Shown: positions 39,308 through 47,513 of the stretch, in pieces | Layout: the number at the start of each line of letters is the position of its first letter | Numbering within the stretch: position 1 is the stretch's first letter | Source of the DNA: Denitrificimonas caeni | Lineage (GTDB): Bacteria > Pseudomonadota > Gammaproteobacteria > Pseudomonadales > Pseudomonadaceae | Assembly: GCF_905120345.1 (NCBI RefSeq) | Contig: NZ_CAJHOA010000003.1 | Span: forward strand, 248,001 to 312,000 | Direction of reading: 5' to 3' | Length of the DNA stretch: 64,000 nucleotides | Program-made: the position numbers and the translations under genes | Notes under the pieces: generated by a model | What the model saw: only the letters and a program-made list of their open reading frames with translations | Database searches by the model: none | Told to the model about the DNA's origin: nothing

Positions 39308-39341
39308 AAAAAAATGCGCCTTGATGAACATCAAGGCGCAT
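39308..39341 (-). terminator. Intrinsic terminator upstream of the DGC gene
   Basis: Arms ATGCGCCTTGAT and ATCAAGGCGCAT form a perfect stem of at least 12 bp with a 4-nt loop. On the minus strand seven T residues follow (39314-39308). It lies 48 bases before the DGC start codon and ends a transcript arriving from the right. Confidence 0.9.
39321..39334. promoter_or_regulatory. Second TTGAT-N4-ATCAA palindrome, within the terminator hairpin
   Basis: TTGAT-GAAC-ATCAA, a perfect FNR/ANR half-site pair forming the top of the terminator stem. If it works as a DNA site, a start near 39286 (-10 AACACT at 39298-39293, only 3 of 6 matches) would serve the DGC gene directly. It could also be an accident of the hairpin. 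Confidence 0.3.
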
Positions 39342-39380
39342 AAAATCCAGTACATTCATATACTGTTTCAAGAAGTAGCG

Positions 39381-39464
39381 CTAGAAAGTTAAACGACGCG
39401 CAAACGTTGCAAATTGAACACGTACCCGGGAAGGTTGTGGGTTATTGCAATGCTGGCGCGACAT
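39381..39464 (-). CDS. Possible 27-residue peptide inside the candidate small RNA
   Basis: ATG at 39464 to TAG at 39381. The product begins MSRQHCNNPQPSR and ends FARRLTF; it is strongly basic. There is no ribosome site, and the ATG lies within about 2 bases of the predicted transcript start, so it would have to be leaderless. Speculative. Confidence 0.25.
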   Translation of the reverse strand: MSRQHCNNPQPSRVRVQFATFARRLTF

Positions 39465-39468
39465 TTGC

Positions 39469-39510
39469 AGTATTCAAGAAACGCATGGGTTATGACTTGA
39501 TGTAGATCAA
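39469..39510 (-). promoter_or_regulatory. ANR/FNR-dependent (class II) promoter
   Basis: TTGAT-GTAG-ATCAA at 39497-39510 is a perfect match to the FNR/ANR consensus. On the minus strand AATACT (39474-39469) lies where a -10 should be when the box is centred at -41.5, giving a start at about 39462. Oxygen-limited activation is expected. Confidence 0.75.
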
Positions 39511-39604
39511 TGAAGGGTGTGACAAGTTGCCACATGAGTTGAATGAAAGGGATAAAGGTGAGTGTAAAGGAATGTCACTCACCCTTAAAATCCTAAGCCC
39601 GTAT

Positions 39605-41752
39605 TTACAATATGTCAGAAAACTCAGCTTGTAATGCTGCACGCACGCAATACAACACACCTTCTTCAATCTGCGGAGTGAATTGCTCAGCGATACTAGC
39701 GACGCTGGGTAGCTCGCCATCACTTTGTAAAAAAGCATCCTGAATGTCGCCCAATACCTCTTCGGGTAAATCCAGTGCTTGCTCCAAGCTTAATAAATTA
39801 CCAGCAATGGCTTGTGCCATCAGGCTGTAGATGTTTTTTAGGCTGCACTGCATGTGCTGGGCAATTTGCTCGGGAGTCATACCGCTGCGTGCTAAGGTCA
39901 CCAGTTGGTGACGTAAGTCTTGGTTGTTTGGCGTGCTCGGCGCGGCGCTAGGGTTGTCCTGCTGGTTAAGCACTTTTAAAAAGGCGACGCCGTAGCGTTC
40001 CAGTTTACGTGCGCCGACGCCACTGATTTCTGCCATATCAGCAAGATCTTCGGGCTGCTCGCGAAGCATTTCTAGCAGAGTCGAGTCAGGGAAAATGACA
40101 TAAGGTGGCACGCTGTGTTCTTCCGCCAACTGGCGGCGTAAGGTGCGTAAAGCTTCCCACATCTCGCGCTCGTCGCTGCGTACCAACTGGCTGGCTTGAC
40201 TGGCGCTGCGTGTTGGTTTTGTTTGTGGAGATAGATCGCGACGCAGTAATAATGTGGTTTCACCGCGTAATAACGGACGGCAGGTTTCAGATAAGCGTAG
40301 ACCACCAAAACCGTCGACATCGACATCAATTAAGTTGCGTGCAACCAGTTGACGGAACAGTGAGCGCCACTGGTGGTCATTCAGTGCTTTACCAATAGCA
40401 AAGACACTCAGATGTTGATGGCCTAGCGCGCGTACGCGATCATTTTCACGGCCTTGTAACACATCAGATAAATAACCGACACCATAGCGCTGACCCGTAC
40501 GGTGGATAGCCGAGAGTGCTTGACGCGCGGCAGCGGTGGCATCCCAGGTCTCGATGGTATCAATGCAGTTGTCGCAATGGCCGCAGGGTTGCGGTAGGTC
40601 CTCATCAAAGTAAGCCAGTAAGGCTTGGCGGCGACAGCGGGTTTCTTCACACAGAGCCAGCATTGCTTCAAGCTTGTGCTGCTCAACGCGTTTATGCCGT
40701 TCATCGCCTTCTGAGTTGCTGAGCATTTGTTTCAGCATCAGTACATCTTGTAAGCCGTAGACCATCCACGCATCAGCCGGTAGACCATCGCGTCCAGCAC
40801 GACCTGTTTCTTGATAGTAGGCCTCTAAGGATTTAGGTAAATCGAGATGCGCCACAAAACGTACGTTAGATTTATCAATCCCCATGCCAAAGGCAATAGT
40901 TGCCACCATAATCAGGCCTTCTTCATTGAGAAAGCGTTTCTGGTTCGAGGCGCGTAATTCATTGTCCAGGCCCGCATGGTAAGGCAGCGCGGGAAAACCT
41001 TTGCTGCTCAGGAACTCAGCGGTTGCTTCAACACTTTTGCGCGACAAACAATAGACAATCCCTGCATCACCTTTGCGTTGTGCTAAAAAATCGAGTAGCT
41101 GCTTGCGTGGGTTATCTTTCGGCGTAATACGGTAAAAAATGTTCGGTCGATCAAAGCTGGAGAGAAAGCATTCGGCTTTTTGTAAGTGTAAACGCTGAGC
41201 GATTTCTTCCCTGGTGCGAGTGTCAGCGGTTGCTGTTAGAGCAATACGCGGCACATTCGGAAAGAGTTCAGCGAGTTGACCCAATTGCAGGTACTCGGGT
41301 CGAAAGTCATGCCCCCACTGCGATACACAGTGGGCTTCGTCAATGGCGAATAAGCTGATCGGTAAATGCTGTAAAAATGCCAGCATGCGCGGTTGTACCA
41401 AGCGTTCTGGTGCAAGGTACAGTAGCTTGATTTCATGTCTGCGCAAACGATCAGCGATCTCGCGTTGCTCGTCGGTGCTTAATGAGGAATTGAGTGCCGC
41501 TGCGGGGATACCCAGCTCTTCAAGGCTGGCTACCTGATCTTGCATCAGGGCAATCAGTGGCGAAACAACCACGGTTAAGCCATCGAGTAATAGTGCTGGT
41601 AATTGATAGCATAAGGATTTCCCGCCGCCAGTGGGCATCAATACTAGAGCATCGTTTCCAGCGCAGATACGCTCAATAATTGCTGACTGATGACCGCGAA
41701 ACGCATCATAGCCAAAAACACTTTTTAGCGTCTGTAACGCCTGATTATGCAT
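39605..41752 (-). CDS. recQ: ATP-dependent DNA helicase RecQ
   Basis: 3'-5' superfamily 2 helicase, 715 residues from the ATG at 41752, with GGAG six bases upstream; a TTG four codons earlier overlaps that site. Helicase motifs: [56 protein letters not shown]. The Zn-binding domain has [10 protein letters not shown] and PCGHCDNC, then the winged-helix (RQC) and HRDC domain ([17 protein letters not shown], about residue 530). About 100 extra C-terminal residues carry a helix-turn-helix-like tail ([21 protein letters not shown]). Confidence 0.97.
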   Translation of the reverse strand: MHNQALQTLKSVFGYDAFRGHQSAIIERICAGNDALVLMPTGGGKSLCYQLPALLLDGLTVVVSPLIALMQDQVASLEELGIPAAALNSSLSTDEQREIADRLRRHEIKLLYLAPERLVQPRMLAFLQHLPISLFAIDEAHCVSQWGHDFRPEYLQLGQLAELFPNVPRIALTATADTRTREEIAQRLHLQKAECFLSSFDRPNIFYRITPKDNPRKQLLDFLAQRKGDAGIVYCLSRKSVEATAEFLSSKGFPALPYHAGLDNELRASNQKRFLNEEGLIMVATIAFGMGIDKSNVRFVAHLDLPKSLEAYYQETGRAGRDGLPADAWMVYGLQDVLMLKQMLSNSEGDERHKRVEQHKLEAMLALCEETRCRRQALLAYFDEDLPQPCGHCDNCIDTIETWDATAAARQALSAIHRTGQRYGVGYLSDVLQGRENDRVRALGHQHLSVFAIGKALNDHQWRSLFRQLVARNLIDVDVDGFGGLRLSETCRPLLRGETTLLLRRDLSPQTKPTRSASQASQLVRSDEREMWEALRTLRRQLAEEHSVPPYVIFPDSTLLEMLREQPEDLADMAEISGVGARKLERYGVAFLKVLNQQDNPSAAPSTPNNQDLRHQLVTLARSGMTPEQIAQHMQCSLKNIYSLMAQAIAGNLLSLEQALDLPEEVLGDIQDAFLQSDGELPSVASIAEQFTPQIEEGVLYCVRAALQAEFSDIL

Positions 41753-41906
41753 GCCATTCTCCAAATCCAGTTGGGCATTATACGCGTAAATCAGTTTAGA
41801 TCTTAATCTTTAGCTGTCTAGGGTGGTAACATCGAGCCAATCCCTAGCTGTTATTGCAGAGCTAGACTACAATCAGAGTTCAATTCATTTTTTATGGTAA
41901 TCACGC

Positions 41907-42491
41907 ATGTCACTCGCAGAGCAACAAACCCGACTGCAAGCTTTCCTCGATGCTGACGAACTGCATGACGAGGCGCTTGATTATATTGCCGCTCATGGCT
42001 ATTTAACGGCACTGTCTATTTGCCCTGAGGTGGTACCGACCGAAGAGTGGATTGATGCCTTATTTGCTGAGGTCCCACAGTACCGTGATGCGGCAGAAGA
42101 AGCTGATATCACTGCAGGATTGTTACAGCTTAAAGCGCAGATTGAGCGTCAATTAGCCAGTGACGATGATATGGTCCTACCATGTGATTTGGATTTAGGT
42201 GAAGAGCCAGACGATTCTGACCTGCGGGGTTGGTGTGTCGGCTTTATGGAAGGCATTTTCTTGCGCGAAGAAGTCTGGTTTGAAGACGCTGAAGACGAAG
42301 TCAGCGAGCTGTTGCTACCGATTATGGTCGCTTCAGGCTTATTTGATGAACAGCCGGATTTTGCCGAAATTGCCAGCAACTACGATCTAGTCGACAGCAT
42401 GGTTGAACAGATTCCTGAAGTGCTGACAGCGCTGTTTTTATTATGCCAAGCACCTGAAGAAAAACCGGTGCTACTCAAGCCACGTCATTAA
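41907..42491 (+). CDS. YecA/YgfB (UPF0149) family protein
   Basis: 194-residue acidic cytoplasmic protein. Family phrases: DELHDEALDYIAAHGYLTALSI at the N-terminus and DSDLRGWCVGFMEGIFLRE in the middle. Acidic residues are abundant in the second half. It lacks the C-terminal SEC-C zinc motif found in some YecA members. Function unknown. It is divergent from recQ, and ybaN follows 9 bases after its stop, probably in one transcript. Confidence 0.85.
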   Translation: MSLAEQQTRLQAFLDADELHDEALDYIAAHGYLTALSICPEVVPTEEWIDALFAEVPQYRDAAEEADITAGLLQLKAQIERQLASDDDMVLPCDLDLGEEPDDSDLRGWCVGFMEGIFLREEVWFEDAEDEVSELLLPIMVASGLFDEQPDFAEIASNYDLVDSMVEQIPEVLTALFLLCQAPEEKPVLLKPRH

Positions 42492-42500
42492 TCGCTTGTA

Positions 42501-42899
42501 ATGCATGAGCCACAGCAGCGGCAGGCACGTAGTGTTACGTTACGTTATTTGCTGTTTGCTTGTGGTTGTCTAAGTGTTGTTTTGGGCGTGATTGGTATTT
42601 TCTTGCCAGTTTTGCCCACCACCCCTTTTCTGTTATTAGCTGCCGCGTGTTTTGCGCGCAGTTCTAAACGCTTTTATCTGTGGCTGGTCATGCACCCAAA
42701 GCTTGGGCCTTGGGTTCGTGATTATCTCGATGGCCAAGGTCTGCCGCTGAAAGGCAAAATCTGGGCTTTAGTCTTGATGTGGACGAGCATCAGTTTATCC
42801 ATGTGGATTGTACCCTTGTTCTGGGTACGTATCTTTATGTTGGTCAGTGCCATCAGCGTCACCGTCTATATCCTTAAGCAGAAAACCCGCGAACTATAA
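42501..42899 (+). CDS. ybaN: YbaN/DUF454 inner-membrane protein
   Basis: 132 residues. The DUF454 signature GIFLPVLPTTPFLLLAAACFARSS spans residues 32-55 and includes the first hydrophobic hairpin; LYLWLVMHPKLGPWVRDYLDG-like text follows (FYLWLVMHPKLGPWVRDY) and two more membrane segments lie at the C-terminus (residues 86-125). Function unknown. It probably shares a transcript with the yecA-type gene. Confidence 0.87.
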   Translation: MHEPQQRQARSVTLRYLLFACGCLSVVLGVIGIFLPVLPTTPFLLLAAACFARSSKRFYLWLVMHPKLGPWVRDYLDGQGLPLKGKIWALVLMWTSISLSMWIVPLFWVRIFMLVSAISVTVYILKQKTREL

Positions 42900-42929
42900 G
42901 AGGTTACAGGTCTTCTTTACCTCTATGAC

Positions 42930-43520
42930 TTAAGGCACGGCAATACCGCACAGGTTAAGCATATCGCACAGGCGAATCAGTGGTAGACCGACTAAGCTGG
43001 TGGCGTCCGCACCCTCAGTCGCGCAAAATAAACTGACACCTAAGCCTTCCGACTTAAAACTACCGGCACAATCAAACGGTTGCTCCAGTGCTATATAGCG
43101 TTGAATTTGATCCAAGCTAAGTGTGCGAAAGTGCACAGTAAACGGCACGAGATCGACTTGTTGCATACCTGTACGTGTATTGAGCACGGCCAGTCCGGTT
43201 AAAAATACCACGCTGCGTCCACTGGCGGCGCTGAGTTGTTGCGTGGCGCCTTCAGCGTGTAACGGTTTGCCGATGATCTGCTGATCGAGTACCGCCACTT
43301 GATCTGAGCCTATAATAATATGCGCAGGGTATTTCTCTGCCAAAGCATGTGCTTTACGCAAAGCTAAGCGCTGCACTAATGCCTGTGGTGTTTCATTGCT
43401 TAGCGGGGTTTCATCAATCTCAGGACTGTGGCACGTGAAGGGCAGTTGCAGGCGTGCCAGCAGTTCGCGGCGGTAGCTTGAGCTGGAGGCCAGCACGATG
43501 GGTGGTAAATTCGATGGCAT
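42930..43520 (-). CDS. Maf-like nucleotide pyrophosphatase (YceF type)
   Basis: Hydrolyses non-canonical nucleoside triphosphates; the YceF subgroup prefers 7-methyl-GTP. 196 residues. The Maf signature LASSSSYRRELLARL is at residues 10-24, ESxxxK-like acidic residues are in DETPLSNETPQALVQRLALRKA, and the catalytic-loop region IIIGSDQVAVLD is near residue 68. GSFKSEGLG near the C-terminus is typical of YceF rather than YhdE. Usually next to the yceD-rpmF genes, which are absent here. Confidence 0.9.
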   Translation of the reverse strand: MPSNLPPIVLASSSSYRRELLARLQLPFTCHSPEIDETPLSNETPQALVQRLALRKAHALAEKYPAHIIIGSDQVAVLDQQIIGKPLHAEGATQQLSAASGRSVVFLTGLAVLNTRTGMQQVDLVPFTVHFRTLSLDQIQRYIALEQPFDCAGSFKSEGLGVSLFCATEGADATSLVGLPLIRLCDMLNLCGIAVP

Positions 43521-43696
43521 AACGTCTCCTTATTAATAGCGACAGTTTAACGCAACTGCACACAGGACGCTGTCGAGTCGCACAGGATCGGTTATACTCT
43601 GCCGATTCTAGTAACAACCGCTGTGCAACAGTTTATTTTATAGATGAGCGTAATCAATGCTGCTCGCTGTTGCTGCACCCATGTTGAGGGCTTTGT

Positions 43697-45076
43697 ATGT
43701 TCGACAATTTATCCGATCGCCTTGCGCAGACGCTACGCCATGTCACTGGTAAAGCGCGTCTGAGCGAAGACAATATCAAAGACACTCTACGTGAAGTGCG
43801 CATGGCGTTGCTTGAGGCCGATGTGGCCTTGCCGGTGGTGAAAGATTTTGTTAATTCGATACGTGATCGCGCGGTCGGTACTGAAGTATCGCGTAGCCTG
43901 TCGCCGGGCCAAGCCTTCATTAAGATTGTTCAGGCTGAGCTAGAAAGCTTAATGGGCGAGGCCAACGAAGACCTTGCGCTGAATGCGGCACCGCCTGCAG
44001 TGATTTTGATGGCGGGTTTGCAGGGTGTGGGTAAAACCACCACTGTGGCGAAGTTGGCGCGCTTCTTAAAAGAACGTAAAAAGAAAACGGTGATGGTGGT
44101 CTCCGCTGACGTTTACCGTCCTGCGGCGATTAAGCAGCTGGAAACTTTGGCCAGTGAAGTGGGCGTAACCTTCTTCCCCTCCGATATCAGCCAGAAACCG
44201 CAAGACATCGCGATTGCAGCGATTAAAGAAGCCAAGCTTAAGTTTATTGATGTAGTACTAGTGGATACCGCCGGCCGTCTCGCCATTGATAGCGAGATGA
44301 TGGCGGAAATTGCGCAATTGCACGCAGCGATCAACCCGGTTGAGACGCTATTTGTGGTTGATGCGATGACCGGTCAAGACGCGGCCAATACCGCCAAAGC
44401 CTTTAATGATGCGCTGCCGTTGACCGGTGTGGTACTGACCAAGGTGGATGGTGATGCCCGTGGTGGTGCGGCGTTGTCCGTGCGCGCCATTACTGGTAAG
44501 CCGATTAAGTTCTTGGGTATGGGCGAGAAGACGGATGCCTTAGAGCCATTCCATCCCGATCGTATTGCTTCACGTATTTTGGGTATGGGTGATGTTCTCA
44601 GCTTAATTGAGCAAGCTGAACAAACCATTGATAAAGAAAAGGCTGACAAACTTACCAAGAAACTGAAAAAAGGTAAGGGTTTCGATCTGGAAGATTTTCG
44701 TGATCAGCTACAGCAAATGAATAAAATGGGCGGCATGGGCGGCCTATTAGAAAAAATGCCCAATATGGGTGGGATGAATTTATCGCAGATGGGTGGTGCC
44801 CAAGGCGCTGCTGAAAAACAGTTTAAACAGATGGAGTCGATTATTAATTCAATGACTCCTGCTGAACGTCGTGACCCTGAAATTATCAGTGGTTCGCGCC
44901 GTCGTCGTATCGCCATGGGTTCAGGTACTCAGGTACAAGACGTGGGACGACTGATTAAACAACATAAACAGATGCAAAAAATGATGAAAAAATTCAGCAC
45001 CAAGGGCGGTATGAGTAAGATCATGCGCGGCCTTGGCGGGATGATGCCTGGGGCAGGCGGGATGCCCAAGATGTAA
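43697..45076 (+). CDS. ffh: Signal recognition particle protein Ffh
   Basis: SRP54 GTPase that binds 4.5S RNA and targets nascent membrane proteins. 459 residues. N domain 1-90; GTPase motifs G1 GLQGVGKTTTVAKLA (about residue 107), DTAGRL, TKVDGDARGG; the C-terminal M domain begins near 300 and is methionine-rich (MNKMGGMGGLLEKMPNMGGM), with the RNA-binding SGSRRRRIAMGSG. It is followed by the rpsP operon after about 125 bp. Confidence 0.98.
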   Translation: MFDNLSDRLAQTLRHVTGKARLSEDNIKDTLREVRMALLEADVALPVVKDFVNSIRDRAVGTEVSRSLSPGQAFIKIVQAELESLMGEANEDLALNAAPPAVILMAGLQGVGKTTTVAKLARFLKERKKKTVMVVSADVYRPAAIKQLETLASEVGVTFFPSDISQKPQDIAIAAIKEAKLKFIDVVLVDTAGRLAIDSEMMAEIAQLHAAINPVETLFVVDAMTGQDAANTAKAFNDALPLTGVVLTKVDGDARGGAALSVRAITGKPIKFLGMGEKTDALEPFHPDRIASRILGMGDVLSLIEQAEQTIDKEKADKLTKKLKKGKGFDLEDFRDQLQQMNKMGGMGGLLEKMPNMGGMNLSQMGGAQGAAEKQFKQMESIINSMTPAERRDPEIISGSRRRRIAMGSGTQVQDVGRLIKQHKQMQKMMKKFSTKGGMSKIMRGLGGMMPGAGGMPKM

Positions 45077-45201
45077 ACACGCACTGGAGTGCAAAATAGC
45101 CCTATGCAAAGGGCGGGATAAACCTTAGAATATGCGGCCTTTCGGGCCATGCATGTTCTTGGTTCGTTTTGTTTGTAAAATACTTAAAGGAAAAAACTTT
45201 A

Positions 45202-45456
45202 ATGGTAACTATTCGTTTGGCTCGTGGTGGCTCTAAAAAGCGTCCTTTCTATCATTTGACTGTAGCTAACAGCCGCAATGCTCGTGATGGTCGTTTCGTT
45301 GAGCGTATTGGTTTCTTCAACCCAGTTGCAACTGGTGGTGAAGTAAGTTTGTCTGTTAACCAAGAGCGCGCTACGTATTGGTTAAGCAAAGGTGCACAAC
45401 CTTCAGAGCGCGTTGCGCAACTGTTGAAAACTGCATCTGCTCAAGCTACTGCTTAA
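45202..45456 (+). CDS. rpsP: 30S ribosomal protein S16
   Basis: 84 residues from the ATG at 45202, preceded by AAAGGA. Begins [34 protein letters not shown] follows. The frame opens 11 codons earlier, but that extension covers the ribosome site. First gene of the conserved rpsP-rimM-trmD-rplS operon. Confidence 0.98.
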   Translation: MVTIRLARGGSKKRPFYHLTVANSRNARDGRFVERIGFFNPVATGGEVSLSVNQERATYWLSKGAQPSERVAQLLKTASAQATA

Positions 45457-45462
45457 TTGACT

Positions 45463-45999
45463 ATGAGTAAAATACCTCCTGCAGCAGATGAGCTGGTCGT
45501 ACTCGGCAAAATCGGTGCAGTGCATGGTGTGCGTGGCGAAGTAAGAGTGCATTCTTTTACTGAACCCATGGAAAACCTGCTTGATTATCCGGTTTGGCAA
45601 TTGCGCCGAGACAATGAGATTAAGCAAGTTAAGTTGGCCAGCGGACGTTTACAGGGTAAAGCGCTTGCAGCAAAAATCGAAGGCTTAGATGATCGTGAAA
45701 TTGCGCGAACATTGACTGGCTATGAGATTTGTGTGCTACGCAGTGAGTTGCCTGAGTTAGCTGATGATGAGTTGTACTGGCATCAACTTGAAGGTTTAAA
45801 AGTGATCAATCAAGACCAGCAGTTGTTTGGTATTGTTGACCATTTACTTGAGACTGGCGCGAATGATGTCTTAGTTGTTAAGCCGTGTGCTGGCAGCATT
45901 GATGATCAAGAGCGTTTGCTGCCGTATACGCAGCAGTGTGTACAGTCAGTTGATTTGACAGCAGGCGAGATGCAGGTCGAATGGGATGCAGATTTTTAA
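45463..45999 (+). CDS. rimM: 16S rRNA processing protein RimM
   Basis: Binds S19 and assists maturation of the 30S head. 178 residues from the ATG at 45463. RimM domain: VVLGKIGAVHGVRGEVRVHSFTE at the N-terminus; PRC-barrel: DELYWHQLEGLKVIN and ANDVLVVKP; C-terminal LLPYTQQCVQSVDL. Six bases after rpsP. Confidence 0.96.
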   Translation: MSKIPPAADELVVLGKIGAVHGVRGEVRVHSFTEPMENLLDYPVWQLRRDNEIKQVKLASGRLQGKALAAKIEGLDDREIARTLTGYEICVLRSELPELADDELYWHQLEGLKVINQDQQLFGIVDHLLETGANDVLVVKPCAGSIDDQERLLPYTQQCVQSVDLTAGEMQVEWDADF

Positions 46000-46011
46000 T
46001 GAGTAAATGCT

Positions 46012-46755
46012 TTGCGCGTTGAAGTTATCAGTCTCTTTCCTGAGATGTTTGCTGCGATTACTGAGTACGGCATTACCAGTCGTGCAGTAACGCAAGGGTT
46101 GTTAGAGCTTAATTGCTGGAACCCCCGAAGCTTTACTGAGGATCGACACCAAACAGTGGATGACCGGCCTTTTGGTGGTGGTCCAGGCATGGTGATGAAG
46201 ATCAAGCCTCTTGAGGATGCATTAGCTGCGGCTAAGCAATCGATTGGAGGGCCGGCTAAGGTTATTTACCTGTCGCCGCAAGGCCGTCAGCTTAAACAAG
46301 CCGCGGTCAGCGAACTAGCCAAGCAGGATAATTTAATTCTGATTGCGGGTCGCTATGAAGGCATTGACGAGCGTTTTATTGAAACCTACGTCGATGAAGA
46401 GTGGTCAATTGGTGATTATGTGTTGTCTGGCGGCGAGCTGCCGGCGATGGTGCTGATTGATGCTGTAACGCGGTTGCTGCCTGGGGCATTAAACCATGCA
46501 GATTCCGCACAAGAAGACTCTTTTAGTGATGGTCTTCTCGACTGCCCGCATTACACGCGACCGGTTAGGTATGCAGGCAAAGACGTTCCTGAGGTGCTAC
46601 TTAGTGGTAATCATGAACATATCCGGCGCTGGCGATTGCAGCAAGCCTTAGGGCGTACTGCAGAGCGTCGCGCTGATCTTCTGGATAGCCGCTCGCTTTC
46701 TGGAGAAGAGAAAATGCTGCTAGACGAGTATTTTCGTCAGCAGAACGATAGTTAA
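46012..46755 (+). CDS. trmD: tRNA (guanine37-N1)-methyltransferase
   Basis: SpoU-type knotted methyltransferase that makes m1G37. 247 residues from a TTG at 46012, the only plausible start: an in-frame stop lies at 46000-46002, and the nearby ATGs are in other frames. Motifs: [32 protein letters not shown] (residues 55-66), [10 protein letters not shown] and [21 protein letters not shown]. No strong ribosome site, so translation may depend on coupling with rimM. Confidence 0.96.
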   Translation: MRVEVISLFPEMFAAITEYGITSRAVTQGLLELNCWNPRSFTEDRHQTVDDRPFGGGPGMVMKIKPLEDALAAAKQSIGGPAKVIYLSPQGRQLKQAAVSELAKQDNLILIAGRYEGIDERFIETYVDEEWSIGDYVLSGGELPAMVLIDAVTRLLPGALNHADSAQEDSFSDGLLDCPHYTRPVRYAGKDVPEVLLSGNHEHIRRWRLQQALGRTAERRADLLDSRSLSGEEKMLLDEYFRQQNDS

Positions 46756-46803
46756 TTAACGTATCGATGGTAAATCATCAGGATTTGCCTTCAGGAGCAC
46801 AGA

Positions 46804-47157
46804 ATGACGAACAAAATTATTCTTCAGCTTGAAGCTGAACAAATGACTAAAGAGATTCCAGTATTTTCTGCTGGTGATACTGTAGTTATTCAAGTTAAAG
46901 TAAAAGAAGGTGAGCGCGAGCGTTTACAGGCCTACGAAGGTGTTGTAATTGCTAAGCGTAACCGTGGTATCAACAGTGCTTTCACTGTTCGTAAAATTTC
47001 TAGCGGCGTAGGCGTTGAGCGTACGTTCCAAACTTACAGCCCACTGGTTGACAGCATTACTGTTAAGCGTCGTGGTGATGTTCGTAAAGCGAAACTGTAC
47101 TACTTACGTGCTCTGTCTGGTAAAGCAGCGCGTATTAAAGAAAAATTGGCACGTTAA
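46804..47157 (+). CDS. rplS: 50S ribosomal protein L19
   Basis: 117 residues. [45 protein letters not shown] and [15 protein letters not shown] are family segments. AGGAGCAC precedes the ATG. Last gene of the rpsP operon, with a terminator 17 bases later. Confidence 0.98.
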   Translation: MTNKIILQLEAEQMTKEIPVFSAGDTVVIQVKVKEGERERLQAYEGVVIAKRNRGINSAFTVRKISSGVGVERTFQTYSPLVDSITVKRRGDVRKAKLYYLRALSGKAARIKEKLAR

Positions 47158-47172
47158 TTCGTCCAGTGTTTC

Positions 47173-47206
47173 AAAACAAGGCAGCCTACGGGCTGCTTTG
47201 TTGTTT
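47173..47206 (+). terminator. Terminator of the rpsP-rplS operon
   Basis: AACAAGGCAGCC and GGGCTGCTTTGTT form a GC-centred stem with a 3-nt loop, followed by GTTT. The usual ribosomal operon end. Confidence 0.8.
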
Positions 47207-47513
47207 CTGGGGTATATGAAATTATTTTTACTGCACGTTGATAGGCCGCTTAGGTTTTTTTAAGAGCATTGTGTCTAATAACACGTGGCATGCGTACTTC
47301 GAGATAGCTGTTTTTACATCGATGAACCCGTTCGAGGTTCAACTCCGACGCTGCGCCCGAATTGAGTCAGGATGATTCGTTGAGGGAAGAGCGGCACTCA
47401 TGCGCTACGGCACGTACGTATTCTGCTCGATGCGTGTCACCGCATCCCTGCGGTGCTCATTAACCCTTTATACTGCCTGTAGTGTTTACTGGTCGAGATA
47501 AGGTGTTGTTTAG
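47207..47513. other. Gene-free stretch between rplS and xerD
   Basis: About 300 bp with no credible frame. It is more GC-rich than the other intergenic regions here. It contains a short hairpin ACCGCA-TCCC-TGCGGT (about 47439-47454) and GGTTCAACTCC, which looks like a tRNA T-arm, but no cloverleaf can be built around it. It may hold the xerD promoter and a degenerate repeat. Confidence 0.4.

Larger units (their letters stand above)
39308..39462 (-). ncRNA. Candidate ANR-activated small RNA (or attenuated leader of the DGC gene)
   Basis: A region without a long conserved frame, bounded by an ANR-type promoter (box centred 41.5 bp before 39462, -10 AATACT at 39474-39469) and a strong intrinsic terminator. 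The predicted RNA is about 155 nt. It contains a 27-codon open frame. P. aeruginosa has an ANR-dependent small RNA of similar design, PhrS, but I cannot show homology from here. The alternative is a regulated leader in which termination versus read-through controls the DGC gene. Confidence 0.55.

Noticed and set aside
39171-39371. 66-residue frame starting MNVLDFMRLDVHQG upstream of the DGC gene
   Set aside because: It runs through the intrinsic terminator hairpin and overlaps the DGC start in another frame. No ribosome site. Regarded as accidental.
42899-42924. AGAGGT/ACCTCT inverted repeat between ybaN and maf
   Set aside because: Only six base pairs with a 14-nt loop and no T run; too weak to call a terminator.
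47330-47350. T-arm-like sequence suggesting a tRNA before xerD
   Set aside because: No acceptor, D or anticodon stems could be built around it. Mentioned only as an oddity.
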